Notes: generated by a model not told the origin, from the letters alone. A stretch of 64,000 nt of DNA from Hespellia stercorisuis DSM 15480 (GCF_900142165.1 NZ_FQZY01000006.1:1-64000), one strand, 5' to 3'. Counted from the stretch's first letter, positions 35,373 to 44,656 are shown. A program made the numbers and translations.

Positions 35373-36095
35373 ATGATAAATCGAATCCATAGAACAATAT
35401 ATGGATGCGTGCTTTTACTGGTAATGCTCCTAAGCAGTCATTTGGCTGTTTGGGCGCAGGACAGCGGAAGTATTACGGTGGAAGCAAAAACAAGCCGCAA
35501 TGAACAGACGATTTATTTGTCAGGAGACACATTTGCTGTCACTCAGATTGCTGATGCACAGGTTCTCGAAAATGGAGGCATTGTCTATACGACCAGGGAA
35601 AAATTTTCACAGTTTGAAACCTCATGGGATGAAAAAAATGCCTCACAATTAAATACTCTTGCCAGCCAGTTAGAAACCTATATCAACCAAAATCATTTAG
35701 AGGAGTTTACACAGGTTACGGCATCTGATGGTACGGCGTTGTTTCAAAACCTGAATACAGGAATTTATCTGGTATTTAGACAGAAGGCAGATGAGGCAAA
35801 TAAAGGATATACAACAGCTCCTGCCCTTATTAGCATACCAGATACGGACGCAGGAAATTATCTATATCAGGTCAAGGCAGATTTGAAGATAAATTGGGAA
35901 GATAAACCAATCCAGGAATCACCGAAAGAACCGGAGGTTGAAAAACCGTCGGGCGGTGTATGGAATCTTTTGAATAGTGTCAAGACAGGAGACAGCACCG
36001 TTATTGTAGGCTGGATTCTGTTGGGGATACTTGCTTTATTCATAATTTTAATCTTGATTAGAAAAAGGAAAAATGTTAAGTCCAATATAAAGTAA
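35373..36095 (+). CDS. Minor pilin-like surface protein with a variant sorting signal
   Basis: This 240-residue protein has a signal peptide (1-29). Its body resembles the N-terminal domain of SpaA-type pilins (GDTFAVTQIADAQV..., SDGTALFQNLNTGIYLVF). A Pro/Glu-rich linker is followed by SVKTGDST in the place of LPXTG, then a membrane helix and RKRKN. The lack of Leu-Pro suggests either an unusual sortase signal or plain membrane anchoring. Its position directly after the sortase makes it the likely basal or anchor pilin. A strong terminator follows, closing the operon. Confidence 0.8.
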   Translation: MINRIHRTIYGCVLLLVMLLSSHLAVWAQDSGSITVEAKTSRNEQTIYLSGDTFAVTQIADAQVLENGGIVYTTREKFSQFETSWDEKNASQLNTLASQLETYINQNHLEEFTQVTASDGTALFQNLNTGIYLVFRQKADEANKGYTTAPALISIPDTDAGNYLYQVKADLKINWEDKPIQESPKEPEVEKPSGGVWNLLNSVKTGDSTVIVGWILLGILALFIILILIRKRKNVKSNIK

Positions 36096-36136
36096 AGAAA
36101 GCAGCGAACTCTATAGGGTTCGCTGCTTTCTGTTTG
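36096..36136 (+). terminator. Intrinsic terminator of the pilus operon
   Basis: Arms GAAAGCAGCGAAC and GTTCGCTGCTTTC form a near-perfect stem, followed by TGTTT. Confidence 0.88.
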
Positions 36137-36180
36137 CACATCATGGGCGCGCTTTAAGAGGGACGAGTCCCCAACATGCC

Positions 36181-36333
36181 CAGGTAGTGGCAAATGCTGA
36201 TAAGATCGTTGTTCTGGACGATGGCAAAATCAGTGAAATGGGAACACCTGCTGAATTGATGGAAAAGGGGGGATTATACTCACGCTTGATCAAACTGCAA
36301 CAGGGAAAAAATAAAGTTTGTTTATGCTCTTGA
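36181..36333 (+). pseudogene. C-terminal scrap of an ABC-exporter ATPase
   Basis: The frame reads VVANADKIVVLDDGKISEMG, TPAELMEKGGLYSRL and IKLQQGKN. This is the end of an exporter-type ATPase after the switch histidine. Nothing of the rest remains. Its stop codon overlaps the -35 of the enolase promoter. It is the third such fragment in the window. Confidence 0.8.
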
Positions 36334-36390
36334 CTTTTCCTTTTGGAGTATGTTACAATTCACACTGGTTAGACAAAACTAACCAATGTG
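36330..36390 (+). promoter_or_regulatory. Enolase promoter with a 30-bp palindromic operator
   Basis: TTGACT (36330-36335) and TACAAT (36354-36359) are 18 bp apart. A 30-bp near-perfect palindrome at 36361-36390 has core GTTAG-ACAAAA-CTAAC (36368-36383) and sits over the start site. Confidence 0.88.
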
Positions 36391-36421
36391 AATAAATCAT
36401 TTTGGACTCCTTTCTGCATAA

Positions 36422-37801
<1,380 letters not shown>

Positions 37802-37816
37802 AAGATAATAAGTAAT

Positions 37817-37857
37817 ACAAGTGCTTGGTAAAATGACGAAGCACTTGTATTATTTTT
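37817..37857 (+). terminator. Intrinsic terminator after enolase
   Basis: Arms AATACAAGTGCTT and AAGCACTTGTATT are followed by ATTTTTA. Confidence 0.88.
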
Positions 37858-37940
37858 ACATATTATGAAAAAAGAAATGGTTCATTGCGGTTCGTAATCG
37901 TAGTTGATAATATTTCTCTAAATAATAATAGTAATTGTTA

Positions 37941-37972
37941 TTGACATTTTGAAATAGTTAGGTTACACTAAC
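37941..37972 (+). promoter_or_regulatory. dps promoter with an overlapping GTTAG-N6-CTAAC operator
   Basis: TTGACA (37941-37946) and TACACT (37964-37969) are 17 bp apart. GTTAG-GTTACA-CTAAC (37957-37972) lies across the spacer and the -10, so a bound repressor would block RNA polymerase. Confidence 0.88.
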
Positions 37973-38017
37973 CACATGGCAATATAAACAAATCATAAAT
38001 AGAAGGAGAATGAAACT

Positions 38018-38458
38018 ATGAATACAAAATTAGCGGAAATGATGAACCAGTACATTGCAGACACAAGTGTAGAATATGTCAAGCTGCATAACCTTCACTG
38101 GAATGTAACCGGAGGACAGTTTAAAGCAGTGCACGAATATATTGAAACACTATATGATGCGCTGGCTGACGTAGTGGATGCAACAGCAGAAGTTTTAAAG
38201 ATGAACGATCAGATGCCCCTTGGAAGCATGAAGGATTATTTGGCAATTACAAAAATTGAAGAATTAGACAATGTAGAAAAAAGTGTAAAATCAGTTCTTG
38301 AAATTGCTCTCCGTGATATGAAATTATTAAAGGAAGAAGCGGAATCCATCCGAAAAGAGGCACAAGAGGATGATTCGTTTGAAGTGTCAAACAAAATGGA
38401 ATCAGATATTGAAAATTATGCAAAAACAATCTGGTTTGTTTCTTCAATGCTGAAATAA
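38018..38458 (+). CDS. dps: Dps-family mini-ferritin
   Basis: This 146-residue four-helix protein carries the Dps ferroxidase residues in KLHNLHWNVTGGQFKAVHEYIETLYDALAD (His, His and Asp/Glu spaced as in Dps). It stores iron and consumes H2O2, protecting DNA. It follows GAAGGAG and is 5 bp upstream of the PerR-like gene, with which it must be co-transcribed. The promoter is overlapped by the GTTAG-N6-CTAAC operator, as expected for iron- or peroxide-dependent control. Confidence 0.9.
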   Translation: MNTKLAEMMNQYIADTSVEYVKLHNLHWNVTGGQFKAVHEYIETLYDALADVVDATAEVLKMNDQMPLGSMKDYLAITKIEELDNVEKSVKSVLEIALRDMKLLKEEAESIRKEAQEDDSFEVSNKMESDIENYAKTIWFVSSMLK

Positions 38459-38463
38459 AAGTT

Positions 38464-38892
38464 ATGAAAAATCAGAAGAAGATGCATTATTCAAGACAAC
38501 GAGAGAAAATACTTGAATACGTACAGAACAGAACTGACCATCCATCCGCTGAACAGATATACTTGTACATGAGAGAAGAAATCCCGAATATTAGTCTTGG
38601 AACAGTGTACAGAAACCTCAAAGTACTAGAAGAAATGAAAGAAATACGAAGAGTGCTCACGCCGTTAAATGAAGAGAGATATGATACCAGAATGGATAAT
38701 CATGCACATTTTATATGCCGGAATTGTGGCAAAGTGATTGATCTAAATACGGTAGATAACTTAAAGACTGAACAGCTGTGTGAAGATCCTTCTCTGGGGG
38801 CGATATATACTGTAACTGTTACAATTGAAGGGGAATGTGCAGAGTGTATGGAGATAGAAAAAAGTGGAACTGTAACAAGGATGAAAGCGTAA
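38464..38892 (+). CDS. perR: Fur-family regulator, PerR-like
   Basis: This 142-residue Fur-family protein (PF01475) has an N-terminal winged helix ending in SLGTVYRNLKVLEE and a dimerisation domain with metal ligands in RMDNHAHFICRNCGKVIDL. The structural zinc cysteines are CRNC and CAEC. The Asp in MDNHAHF and the two histidines fit the regulatory metal site of PerR, whose histidines are oxidised by H2O2. It sits between Dps and AhpC genes. Fur-type operators have odd 7-1-7 symmetry, unlike the even GTTAG-N6-CTAAC box here, so it is not certain that this protein binds that box. Confidence 0.85.
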   Translation: MKNQKKMHYSRQREKILEYVQNRTDHPSAEQIYLYMREEIPNISLGTVYRNLKVLEEMKEIRRVLTPLNEERYDTRMDNHAHFICRNCGKVIDLNTVDNLKTEQLCEDPSLGAIYTVTVTIEGECAECMEIEKSGTVTRMKA

Positions 38893-38964
38893 TAAGTGAT
38901 AAGAATTTAAAATGGCGGAAAAACTAAGCAAAATTAAAACGAATACAAACAGGAGGACATAAAG

Positions 38965-39528
38965 ATGTCAATGATTAACAAAGAAGTAAGTGATTTCGAG
39001 GTACAGGCATATCAGAACAATGATTTTAAAACGGTAACAAAGGCGGATATTTTAGGAAAATGGAGTATCTTTTTCTTCTATCCAGCAGATTTTACGTTTG
39101 TGTGCCCAACAGAATTAGAAGACTTGGCGAATAAGTATGAGGAATTCAAAAAAATAAACTGCGAAATATATTCAGTTTCATGCGACAGCCATTTTGTACA
39201 TAAGGCTTGGCATGATGCGTCTAAAACAATCAAGAAAATCAATTATCCAATGCTGGCAGATCCAACCGGAACTCTTGCAAGAGATTTTGATGTGATGATT
39301 GAGTCTGATGGCATGGCAGAGAGAGGGAGCTTTATCGTAAATCCAGAAGGAAAAATCGTAGCATACGAAGTAATCGCCGGAAACGTCGGAAGAAATGCTG
39401 ACGAACTTTTCAGAAGAGTACAGGCTTCTCAGTTTGTAGCAGAACATGGGGATCAGGTGTGCCCTGCCAAGTGGCAGCCGGGAGCTGACACATTAAAACC
39501 AAGTCTTGATCTTGTTGGACTGATTTAG
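38965..39528 (+). CDS. ahpC: Alkyl hydroperoxide reductase C (2-Cys peroxiredoxin)
   Basis: This 187-residue peroxiredoxin has the peroxidatic cysteine in FTFVCPTELEDL (about residue 47) and the resolving cysteine in VCPAKW (about residue 166). It reduces H2O2 and organic peroxides and is recycled by the flavoprotein encoded 15 bp downstream. The ribosome site is AGGAGGA. It belongs to the same run of stress genes as dps and the PerR-like gene. Confidence 0.95.
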   Translation: MSMINKEVSDFEVQAYQNNDFKTVTKADILGKWSIFFFYPADFTFVCPTELEDLANKYEEFKKINCEIYSVSCDSHFVHKAWHDASKTIKKINYPMLADPTGTLARDFDVMIESDGMAERGSFIVNPEGKIVAYEVIAGNVGRNADELFRRVQASQFVAEHGDQVCPAKWQPGADTLKPSLDLVGLI

Positions 39529-39542
39529 AAGGTATCTAAGCG

Positions 39543-41216
39543 ATGGAAAAAAACATGTATGATTTAATTATTGTAGGCGCGGGCCCGGCAGGGCTCTCCG
39601 CCGCAATCTATATGGCGAGAGCGAAATACAAGGTACTGGTGCTGGAAAAAGAAAAGACGGGCGGACAGATTACGATTACGTCGGAGGTCGTCAATTATCC
39701 AGGTGTTGAACTGGCCAGTGGGAAGAGCTTAACGGACAGTATGAGACGACAGGCAGAATCATTTGGAGCAGCATTTGCAATCGCAGAAGTGAAGGAAATG
39801 AATCTGGAGCAGGACATCAAAGAAGTTCATACAAACAAAGGAGATTTTCAATCATTGGGTGTGATCCTTGCGGTCGGTGCGAATCCGAGAAAACTGGGAT
39901 TTGAAGGCGAGGAGACATTTAAAGGGAGAGGTGTTGCGTACTGTGCAACCTGTGACGGAGAATTCTTCACAGGCATGAATGTTTTTGTGATAGGTGGTGG
40001 ATTTGCAGCGGTAGAGGAAGGTATTTTCCTCACAAAATATGCAAAACATGTGACGATGATTGTTCGCTCAGAAGATTTCAGCTGTGCTAAGACCGTGTCA
40101 GACAAGCTGAGTGGAAATGAGAAGATTACCGTTAGATTCCGTACGGAATTGATAAAAGTAGAAGGCAATAGCACGATGAAAAAAGCAGTATTTCGGGACA
40201 GGAACAGTCGCGAAACATGGGAGTACGATGCGGACGAGGATGGCGGATTTGGCGTGTTTGTGTTTGCGGGATATGCACCGAATACCGAGTGGCTTCCAAA
40301 AGCACTTCAGCTTAATGAACAGGGCTATATTGTGACAGATGGAAATCAAAAAACAAATCTCGATGGCGTGTATGCCGCCGGTGATGTGTGTGTGAAAAAT
40401 CTGAGGCAGGTTGTCACTGCAGTTGCGGATGGTGCAATCGCGGCAACTTCACTCGAGCACGTTGTGACGAAGCTTCATAAAAAACTCTCCATACCAGAGT
40501 TTACGGTAATAGTGCCTGAACAAAAAAAGGATTCTGATACAGGAAATGCGGAAACAAACGGTAATACGATGAATTCCAATGATACGAACAGTGCTGGCGG
40601 TGTATTTCTGGATGACGCAGTCAAAAGTCAACTGGTGCCGCTGTTTGACAAGTTTCAACAGCCTGTATGTGTACGGGCATGGCTTGGCACGGATAAAGTG
40701 TCGAAAGAGGTAGAAAGCTTTCTGGAAGAGTTCACACAAATGACAGACAAGGTTTCATGGGAGAGGGCAGAAGAAAACGTACCGGAATATCTTCCTGCTA
40801 TGGAAGTGATAAATCCGGATGGAAGTGCTTCAGGAATGATTTTTCACGGCGTTCCCGGAGGTCATGAGATTAATTCCTTCGTAATAGCACTTTACAACGC
40901 TGCAGGACCTGGAACCGCAATCTCACCTGACAATAAAGAAAAAATCCGGGAGATGAAACAAAACATAAATATGAAAATGCTGGTTTCACTTTCCTGCACG
41001 ATGTGTCCGGAGCTTGTGATGTCAGCGCAGAAGATTGCATCATTGTCAGATAATGTGACGGCGGAAATGTTTGACCTGACGCATTATCCGGACCTGAAAG
41101 ACAAGTATCAGGTGATGAGTGTGCCTTGTATGATTATCAATGATGATCAGGTGCTGTTCGGAAAGAAAAACGTGGAAGAACTGCTGGAAGTGTTAGAGCG
41201 AACTAACAAAAAATAA
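39543..41216 (+). CDS. Domain-swapped AhpF: thioredoxin reductase core followed by an AhpF N-terminal-type domain
   Basis: This is a 557-residue protein. Residues 1-310 are a thioredoxin-reductase-like flavoprotein (GAGPAGLSAA near the start, redox pair CATCDG at about residues 138-143, NAD site GGGFAAVEEG, and the C-terminal YAAGDV). After a linker at about 320-355, residues 360-557 form a tandem thioredoxin fold with SCTMCPE at about 481. This is the module that sits at the N-terminus of enterobacterial AhpF and passes electrons to AhpC. Here it is at the C-terminus, a permuted order. The last codons contain a GTTAG-N6-CTAAC palindrome that is duplicated 991 bp downstream. Confidence 0.9.
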   Translation: MEKNMYDLIIVGAGPAGLSAAIYMARAKYKVLVLEKEKTGGQITITSEVVNYPGVELASGKSLTDSMRRQAESFGAAFAIAEVKEMNLEQDIKEVHTNKGDFQSLGVILAVGANPRKLGFEGEETFKGRGVAYCATCDGEFFTGMNVFVIGGGFAAVEEGIFLTKYAKHVTMIVRSEDFSCAKTVSDKLSGNEKITVRFRTELIKVEGNSTMKKAVFRDRNSRETWEYDADEDGGFGVFVFAGYAPNTEWLPKALQLNEQGYIVTDGNQKTNLDGVYAAGDVCVKNLRQVVTAVADGAIAATSLEHVVTKLHKKLSIPEFTVIVPEQKKDSDTGNAETNGNTMNSNDTNSAGGVFLDDAVKSQLVPLFDKFQQPVCVRAWLGTDKVSKEVESFLEEFTQMTDKVSWERAEENVPEYLPAMEVINPDGSASGMIFHGVPGGHEINSFVIALYNAAGPGTAISPDNKEKIREMKQNINMKMLVSLSCTMCPELVMSAQKIASLSDNVTAEMFDLTHYPDLKDKYQVMSVPCMIINDDQVLFGKKNVEELLEVLERTNKK

Positions 41217-41232
41217 TCAGGAAAGAGATGAC
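41192..41232 (+). repeat. Direct repeat flanking the Fic cassette, left copy
   Basis: About 40 bp beginning GTTAGAGCGAACTAAC and ending CAGGAAAGAGATGAC are repeated, with two or three differences, at 42183-42222. The left copy overlaps the 3' end of the AhpF-like gene. Confidence 0.85.
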
Positions 41233-41269
41233 AAATGCTTTGCGATGGCTGTGGATTGGTCCTTTCTTC

Positions 41270-41298
41270 TTGTAAAACGGTGTGGTTTCAACTATAAT
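41270..41298 (+). promoter_or_regulatory. Promoter of the Fic gene
   Basis: TTGTAA (41270-41275) and TATAAT (41293-41298) have 17-bp spacing. Confidence 0.85.
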
Positions 41299-41358
41299 AT
41301 AGAGAATATATTGTGTAAGAGAAGACTCTAGTCGTAAGGAAAAGTGGGGTGTGAAGTT

Positions 41359-41964
41359 ATGGCACTTAAGAATAAGTTAGATATTACGGATTCAAGCGAA
41401 CTTGCCAGAGAGGAAGAGCGAATCAGCAAAAAGAAAGCATTGCAGATGTTTGAAAATGGATATTTAGATACATTGAATGCGGGAACATTTAAAGCACTCT
41501 CCGAGATTCACAAATACCTATTTGAAGACATTTATGAATTTGCAGGACAGATCAGGGATGTGAACATAGCAAAAGGAAATTTTCGTTTTGCACCTGTGAT
41601 GTATTTGGCAGTCTCAATAGAAAACGTAGAAAAAATGCCACAGAATACATTTGATGAAATTGTTGAAAAATATGTTGAAATGAATATCGCACATCCATTT
41701 CGAGAAGGGAATGGCCGAAGCACAAGGATATGGCTTGATCTGATTTTGAAAAAAGAACTGAACAGGGTGGTTGATTGGAGCCTTGTGGATAAAGATGATT
41801 ATTTACTGGCGATGGAAAGAAGTCCAATCAAGGATGTTGAGATCAAGGTTCTTTTAAAAGCGGCTCTGACGGATAAAATCAATGATAGAGAAGTGTATAT
41901 GAAGGGAATCGACCATAGTTATTACTATGAAGGATACACACTGTATCAAACAAAAGAACTGTGA
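41359..41964 (+). CDS. Fic-domain protein (class III-like AMP transferase)
   Basis: This 201-residue protein has the Fic signature HPFREGNGRSTR at about residues 113-124, so the catalytic His and the ATP-binding loop are intact. Fic proteins transfer AMP from ATP to target proteins. The C-terminal SYYYEG (Ser187-Gly192) matches the (S/T)xxxE(G/N) autoinhibitory motif. Such a motif at the C-terminus defines class III Fic proteins such as that of Neisseria. No antitoxin gene accompanies it, consistent with self-inhibition. The ATG at 41359 is preferred over an upstream GTG. The gene with its own promoter lies between two ~40-bp direct repeats. Confidence 0.88.
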   Translation: MALKNKLDITDSSELAREEERISKKKALQMFENGYLDTLNAGTFKALSEIHKYLFEDIYEFAGQIRDVNIAKGNFRFAPVMYLAVSIENVEKMPQNTFDEIVEKYVEMNIAHPFREGNGRSTRIWLDLILKKELNRVVDWSLVDKDDYLLAMERSPIKDVEIKVLLKAALTDKINDREVYMKGIDHSYYYEGYTLYQTKEL

Positions 41965-41993
41965 AGAATTATAAGAAGAGAGAAAAATAACGC

Positions 41994-42042
41994 AAAAGGA
42001 CAGTATTTACAGCGTCAATGGCTGCAACACTGTCCTTTCTGA
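41994..42042 (+). terminator. Hairpin after the Fic gene
   Basis: Arms AAAGGACAGT and ACTGTCCTTT flank a 28-base loop. The T-run is short, so termination may be weak. Confidence 0.55.
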
Positions 42043-42146
42043 TGCAAAGCTGTCTGAAAAGGAAATTCACATGCTTGAGCAGACAGCGAAAACGAATGCA
42101 TGCGATGTTTCTAAATGAGAAAATATCTTAATAACACATCTTGATA

Positions 42147-42198
42147 TTGCCACCCTTTTGTAAAGGGTGTATTCTTAAGGCGGTTAGAGTGAACTAAC
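42147..42198 (+). promoter_or_regulatory. Promoter and GTTAG-N6-CTAAC operator of the small ORF at 42227
   Basis: TTGCCA (42147-42152) and TATTCT (42170-42175) are 17 bp apart, with a CACCCTT/AAGGGTG dyad in the spacer. GTTAG-AGTGAA-CTAAC at 42183-42198 covers the expected start site, with the same spacing from the -10 as in the enolase promoter. Confidence 0.75.
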
Positions 42199-42222
42199 AA
42201 AAAAAATCAGGAAAGAGATGAC
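42183..42222 (+). repeat. Direct repeat flanking the Fic cassette, right copy
   Basis: This is the counterpart of 41192-41232. It supplies the operator and the AGGAAAG ribosome site of the following small gene. Confidence 0.85.
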
Positions 42223-42226
42223 GGTT

Positions 42227-42463
42227 ATGGGAAGATATTATCGCTTCTCAAAGAAGGTAACAGATGAGCAGGTAAAGTTAATAGAAAAGGAAATGAGACA
42301 GTTGGAAGATGTGGAATCCGTGGAAGTTACAAAAGATCACACCTTTCTAAAGGTTGTCACCAAGGATGATCAGTTTGCAGAGGTAATGAGTAAGGCTGTG
42401 AATATCTGTAACAGGCACGCAAATGGAACGGAGATTTCTTTTGCTCGATTTGCTACAGCCTGA
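42227..42463 (+). CDS. Small protein with a possible HMA-like fold
   Basis: This 78-residue protein is not assigned to a family. The pattern strand (RYYRFSKKV), helix (DEQVKLIEKEMRQLEDV), two strands (SVEVTKDHTFLKVVTK), helix, strand resembles the ferredoxin-like fold of heavy-metal-associated domains, but the metal-binding CxxC is missing. The start at 42227 is preferred over 42218 because AGGAAAG at 42209-42215 is then 11 bases away. It is controlled by the GTTAG-N6-CTAAC operator, so a metal- or stress-related role is likely but unproven. Confidence 0.65.
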   Translation: MGRYYRFSKKVTDEQVKLIEKEMRQLEDVESVEVTKDHTFLKVVTKDDQFAEVMSKAVNICNRHANGTEISFARFATA

Positions 42464-42608
42464 CATTGTCAGACAAGACACAAGACAAATATGATTATAA
42501 TAAAAGGTGTTCATCGTTGAGTTGGTGGACATCTTTTTTCGATATACACGTCATTTGTCAGAATCTATCGAAAATTCAAAACAATAAAAATTGTCAGGAG
42601 GAACGAAA

Positions 42609-42761
42609 ATGAGCTTTTTTCAAAATACATGTAAGCCAGAAGGTCTGGCGGGAAAAATGATGGTGAAGATAATGAATAACGGTCACGTGCAGATGGCAGA
42701 CTGGGGATTTTCGCATTTACTAATCCAGAATGGAGACAATTTATGGCAAAAGAATTTGTAA
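42609..42761 (+). pseudogene. N-terminal fragment of a class I methyltransferase
   Basis: A 50-codon ORF after CAGGAGGAACG begins MSFFQNTCKPEGLAGKMMVK and continues MNNGHVQMADWGFSHL. This is the typical start of a Clostridia SAM-dependent methyltransferase. The SAM-binding part is absent, and the frame ends inside the start of the next gene. Its ribosome site is intact, so a short peptide may still be made. Confidence 0.7.
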
Positions 42762-43621
42762 GCGATCCCTTTGTAGGGGAGATCGGGGGGAATATCCCCA
42801 AGAATAAAGAAGAGATGGAAGAGGATCTTCTGGAATTTTTATATCAGCGCTGGCTGGACGGCAAATCAATGAAAGCAGCAGATGTTGCCGTTGATTTCGG
42901 CATCAGTAAAGCGGAATTAAACGGGCTGCTGCGAAGAATGGTGAGACACAACTATCTAAAGGAGATTGTTCCGAAAGAGGATCTGATCCTGACAGACTTT
43001 GGAAAGGCACAGGGAATGGAGTGCCTGCACAGACACGAGAACCTTACGACTTTTTTACAGCTTGTAAGTGGAATGGAGCTGGAGCAGGCACAGGAAAATG
43101 CATGCCGTCTTGAGCATATCATTGACAAACAGGCTGTACAGGGGATTATGGATTTTGTGCGGCATGGCGATGTTTACGAACGAAAGGTGAAATATCTGGA
43201 TCTCAGAACGATGTATACGGTGGGAGAGTACGGTGCATGCATGATACTCTACCGGGTCGGTGAGCGGTCTCCCAGAATCCTGGCGCGCGAGCAATATTTT
43301 CAGGATGAAGGAATCCTGGTTGTGGACGAAGAGAGAAGCTGCTTCTGGTATAAGCTTAGAGAGGAAAAAAAGAGACTGATCGTCTGGTACAGGAAAAATG
43401 ATCAGTGGGTAAAAGCAGAGAAGTCCGAATACCCAAAGCAAGCAGGACATACAACGCAGCCGGAGTATGGATACATCTTGCCGACTACGTTATTCACGTT
43501 TACTACAAGTGCCGCGATGCCGTTTCTGGAGGGGGCGCTGATGGTCGGACTGACAATGTGGGACGAACTGCCGACCGCAGAAAACTGCAGGGAGTTGTTC
43601 GTATATCTATTACAAAAATAA
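42743..43621 (+). CDS. DtxR-like metal-dependent regulator with a long C-terminal extension (first of a pair)
   Basis: This is a 292-residue protein. Residues 25-70 form a winged helix (DGKSMKAADVAVDFGISKAELNGLLRRMVRHNYL). Residues 75-135 match the DtxR/MntR dimerisation domain (LTDFGKAQGMECLHRHENLTTFLQLVSGMELEQAQENACRLEHIID), including His and Glu residues of the metal sites. Typical DtxR proteins are 140-230 residues, so the C-terminal ~150 residues are extra and unassigned. DtxR proteins bind TTAG...CTAA-type palindromes, close to the GTTAG-N6-CTAAC boxes in this region. It overlaps the preceding fragment by 19 bp. Confidence 0.8.
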   Translation: MAKEFVSDPFVGEIGGNIPKNKEEMEEDLLEFLYQRWLDGKSMKAADVAVDFGISKAELNGLLRRMVRHNYLKEIVPKEDLILTDFGKAQGMECLHRHENLTTFLQLVSGMELEQAQENACRLEHIIDKQAVQGIMDFVRHGDVYERKVKYLDLRTMYTVGEYGACMILYRVGERSPRILAREQYFQDEGILVVDEERSCFWYKLREEKKRLIVWYRKNDQWVKAEKSEYPKQAGHTTQPEYGYILPTTLFTFTTSAAMPFLEGALMVGLTMWDELPTAENCRELFVYLLQK

Positions 43622-43643
43622 CCCAACGAAAGGATTTAAGGAA

Positions 43644-44495
43644 ATGGAAAAGAAAGACAATACAAGACGAAGCAGCGCATTGCCGACACTGCTTCAGTTG
43701 AGGTTTTTGATCGAACTGGAAAAACTGAAAAGCAGATGGGGGTCAGCAAGCATGATTGCAGAATGCTGTGGTACAACACAGGCAACTGTCAGCCGATATT
43801 TCAAGGTCTGCATCAACAATGGTTATCTGAAGGAAGACTTCCAATTCACAGAAACAGGAAAACTCTGGCTGGCAGAATACAAGAGTCTGATCGTGAAGCT
43901 GACCAATTATCTTCGGGCGATTGGTATTCCTGAACAGGAACTGGAAAACAATCTGCGTGTCATGATAGGAAATGTGGAAATGCATACATTGAAAAAAATG
44001 GTAGATGATAATGCGGGAACACCCGTGCAGCGGGCGATGCGCACCAAGAAAATGGTAAGATTTGCGCAGGAAGAACAAGAAGCTCTGGAAGATTGTCAGG
44101 TGTATTTCAAACTGCTGTGTATGGAGAATTATGCTTCGGACATGGAGAAATGCTTTTCTATGGCAAACCTTGGTTTTGAACGTGAGGCTTACCTGCGTCA
44201 CGACAAAGAGCAGGATAAATGGTATCTGGAATTGACGGCCCGGGATATGGCTGCGCATTCCCGAGTGAGCGGTGAAAATATGATTGGACATGTAGCAACG
44301 CTCAAATACGACAGAGAGGGTGTACTGACAGCGGCAGAAATGGAAAACGAGAAAGTGAAAGTTCCATTGGAATACTGTCATTTCCGTCGGGGATCTGGAT
44401 TGGAGCGAGTCGGATATCTGGCAGCAACGTTCACCTGTAATGTTGGTAATTCACATATGCCGGAGAGTACAGCGTTACTTTTCTTTACTTTTTGA
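43644..44495 (+). CDS. DtxR-like regulator, second of the pair
   Basis: This 283-residue paralogue of the preceding protein has a winged helix at about residues 15-65 (SRWGSASMIAECCGTTQATVSRYFKVCINNGYL) and FTETGKLWLAEYKSLIVKLTNYL, followed by a helical dimerisation-like region. The long C-terminal extension ends in LLFFTF, similar to the first protein. Metal ligands are less obvious than in its partner. The gene follows 22 bp after the first, so both are made together, perhaps as a heterodimer. The haem-acquisition genes begin about 250 bp downstream. Confidence 0.72.
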   Translation: MEKKDNTRRSSALPTLLQLRFLIELEKLKSRWGSASMIAECCGTTQATVSRYFKVCINNGYLKEDFQFTETGKLWLAEYKSLIVKLTNYLRAIGIPEQELENNLRVMIGNVEMHTLKKMVDDNAGTPVQRAMRTKKMVRFAQEEQEALEDCQVYFKLLCMENYASDMEKCFSMANLGFEREAYLRHDKEQDKWYLELTARDMAAHSRVSGENMIGHVATLKYDREGVLTAAEMENEKVKVPLEYCHFRRGSGLERVGYLAATFTCNVGNSHMPESTALLFFTF

Positions 44496-44656
44496 AAACC
44501 TTATTCCACAAGAGGTTCTCCAAAATTATACATAGGGTGTATAACTTTCTTCACGTTTTATATTGACGCTTTCTTGTGCATATGATATAAATTATTCGGA
44601 GATAGCTGCAACTAACTAATTGGTGCTTTCAAAATAACAGAAGGTGCATTTTTTTT

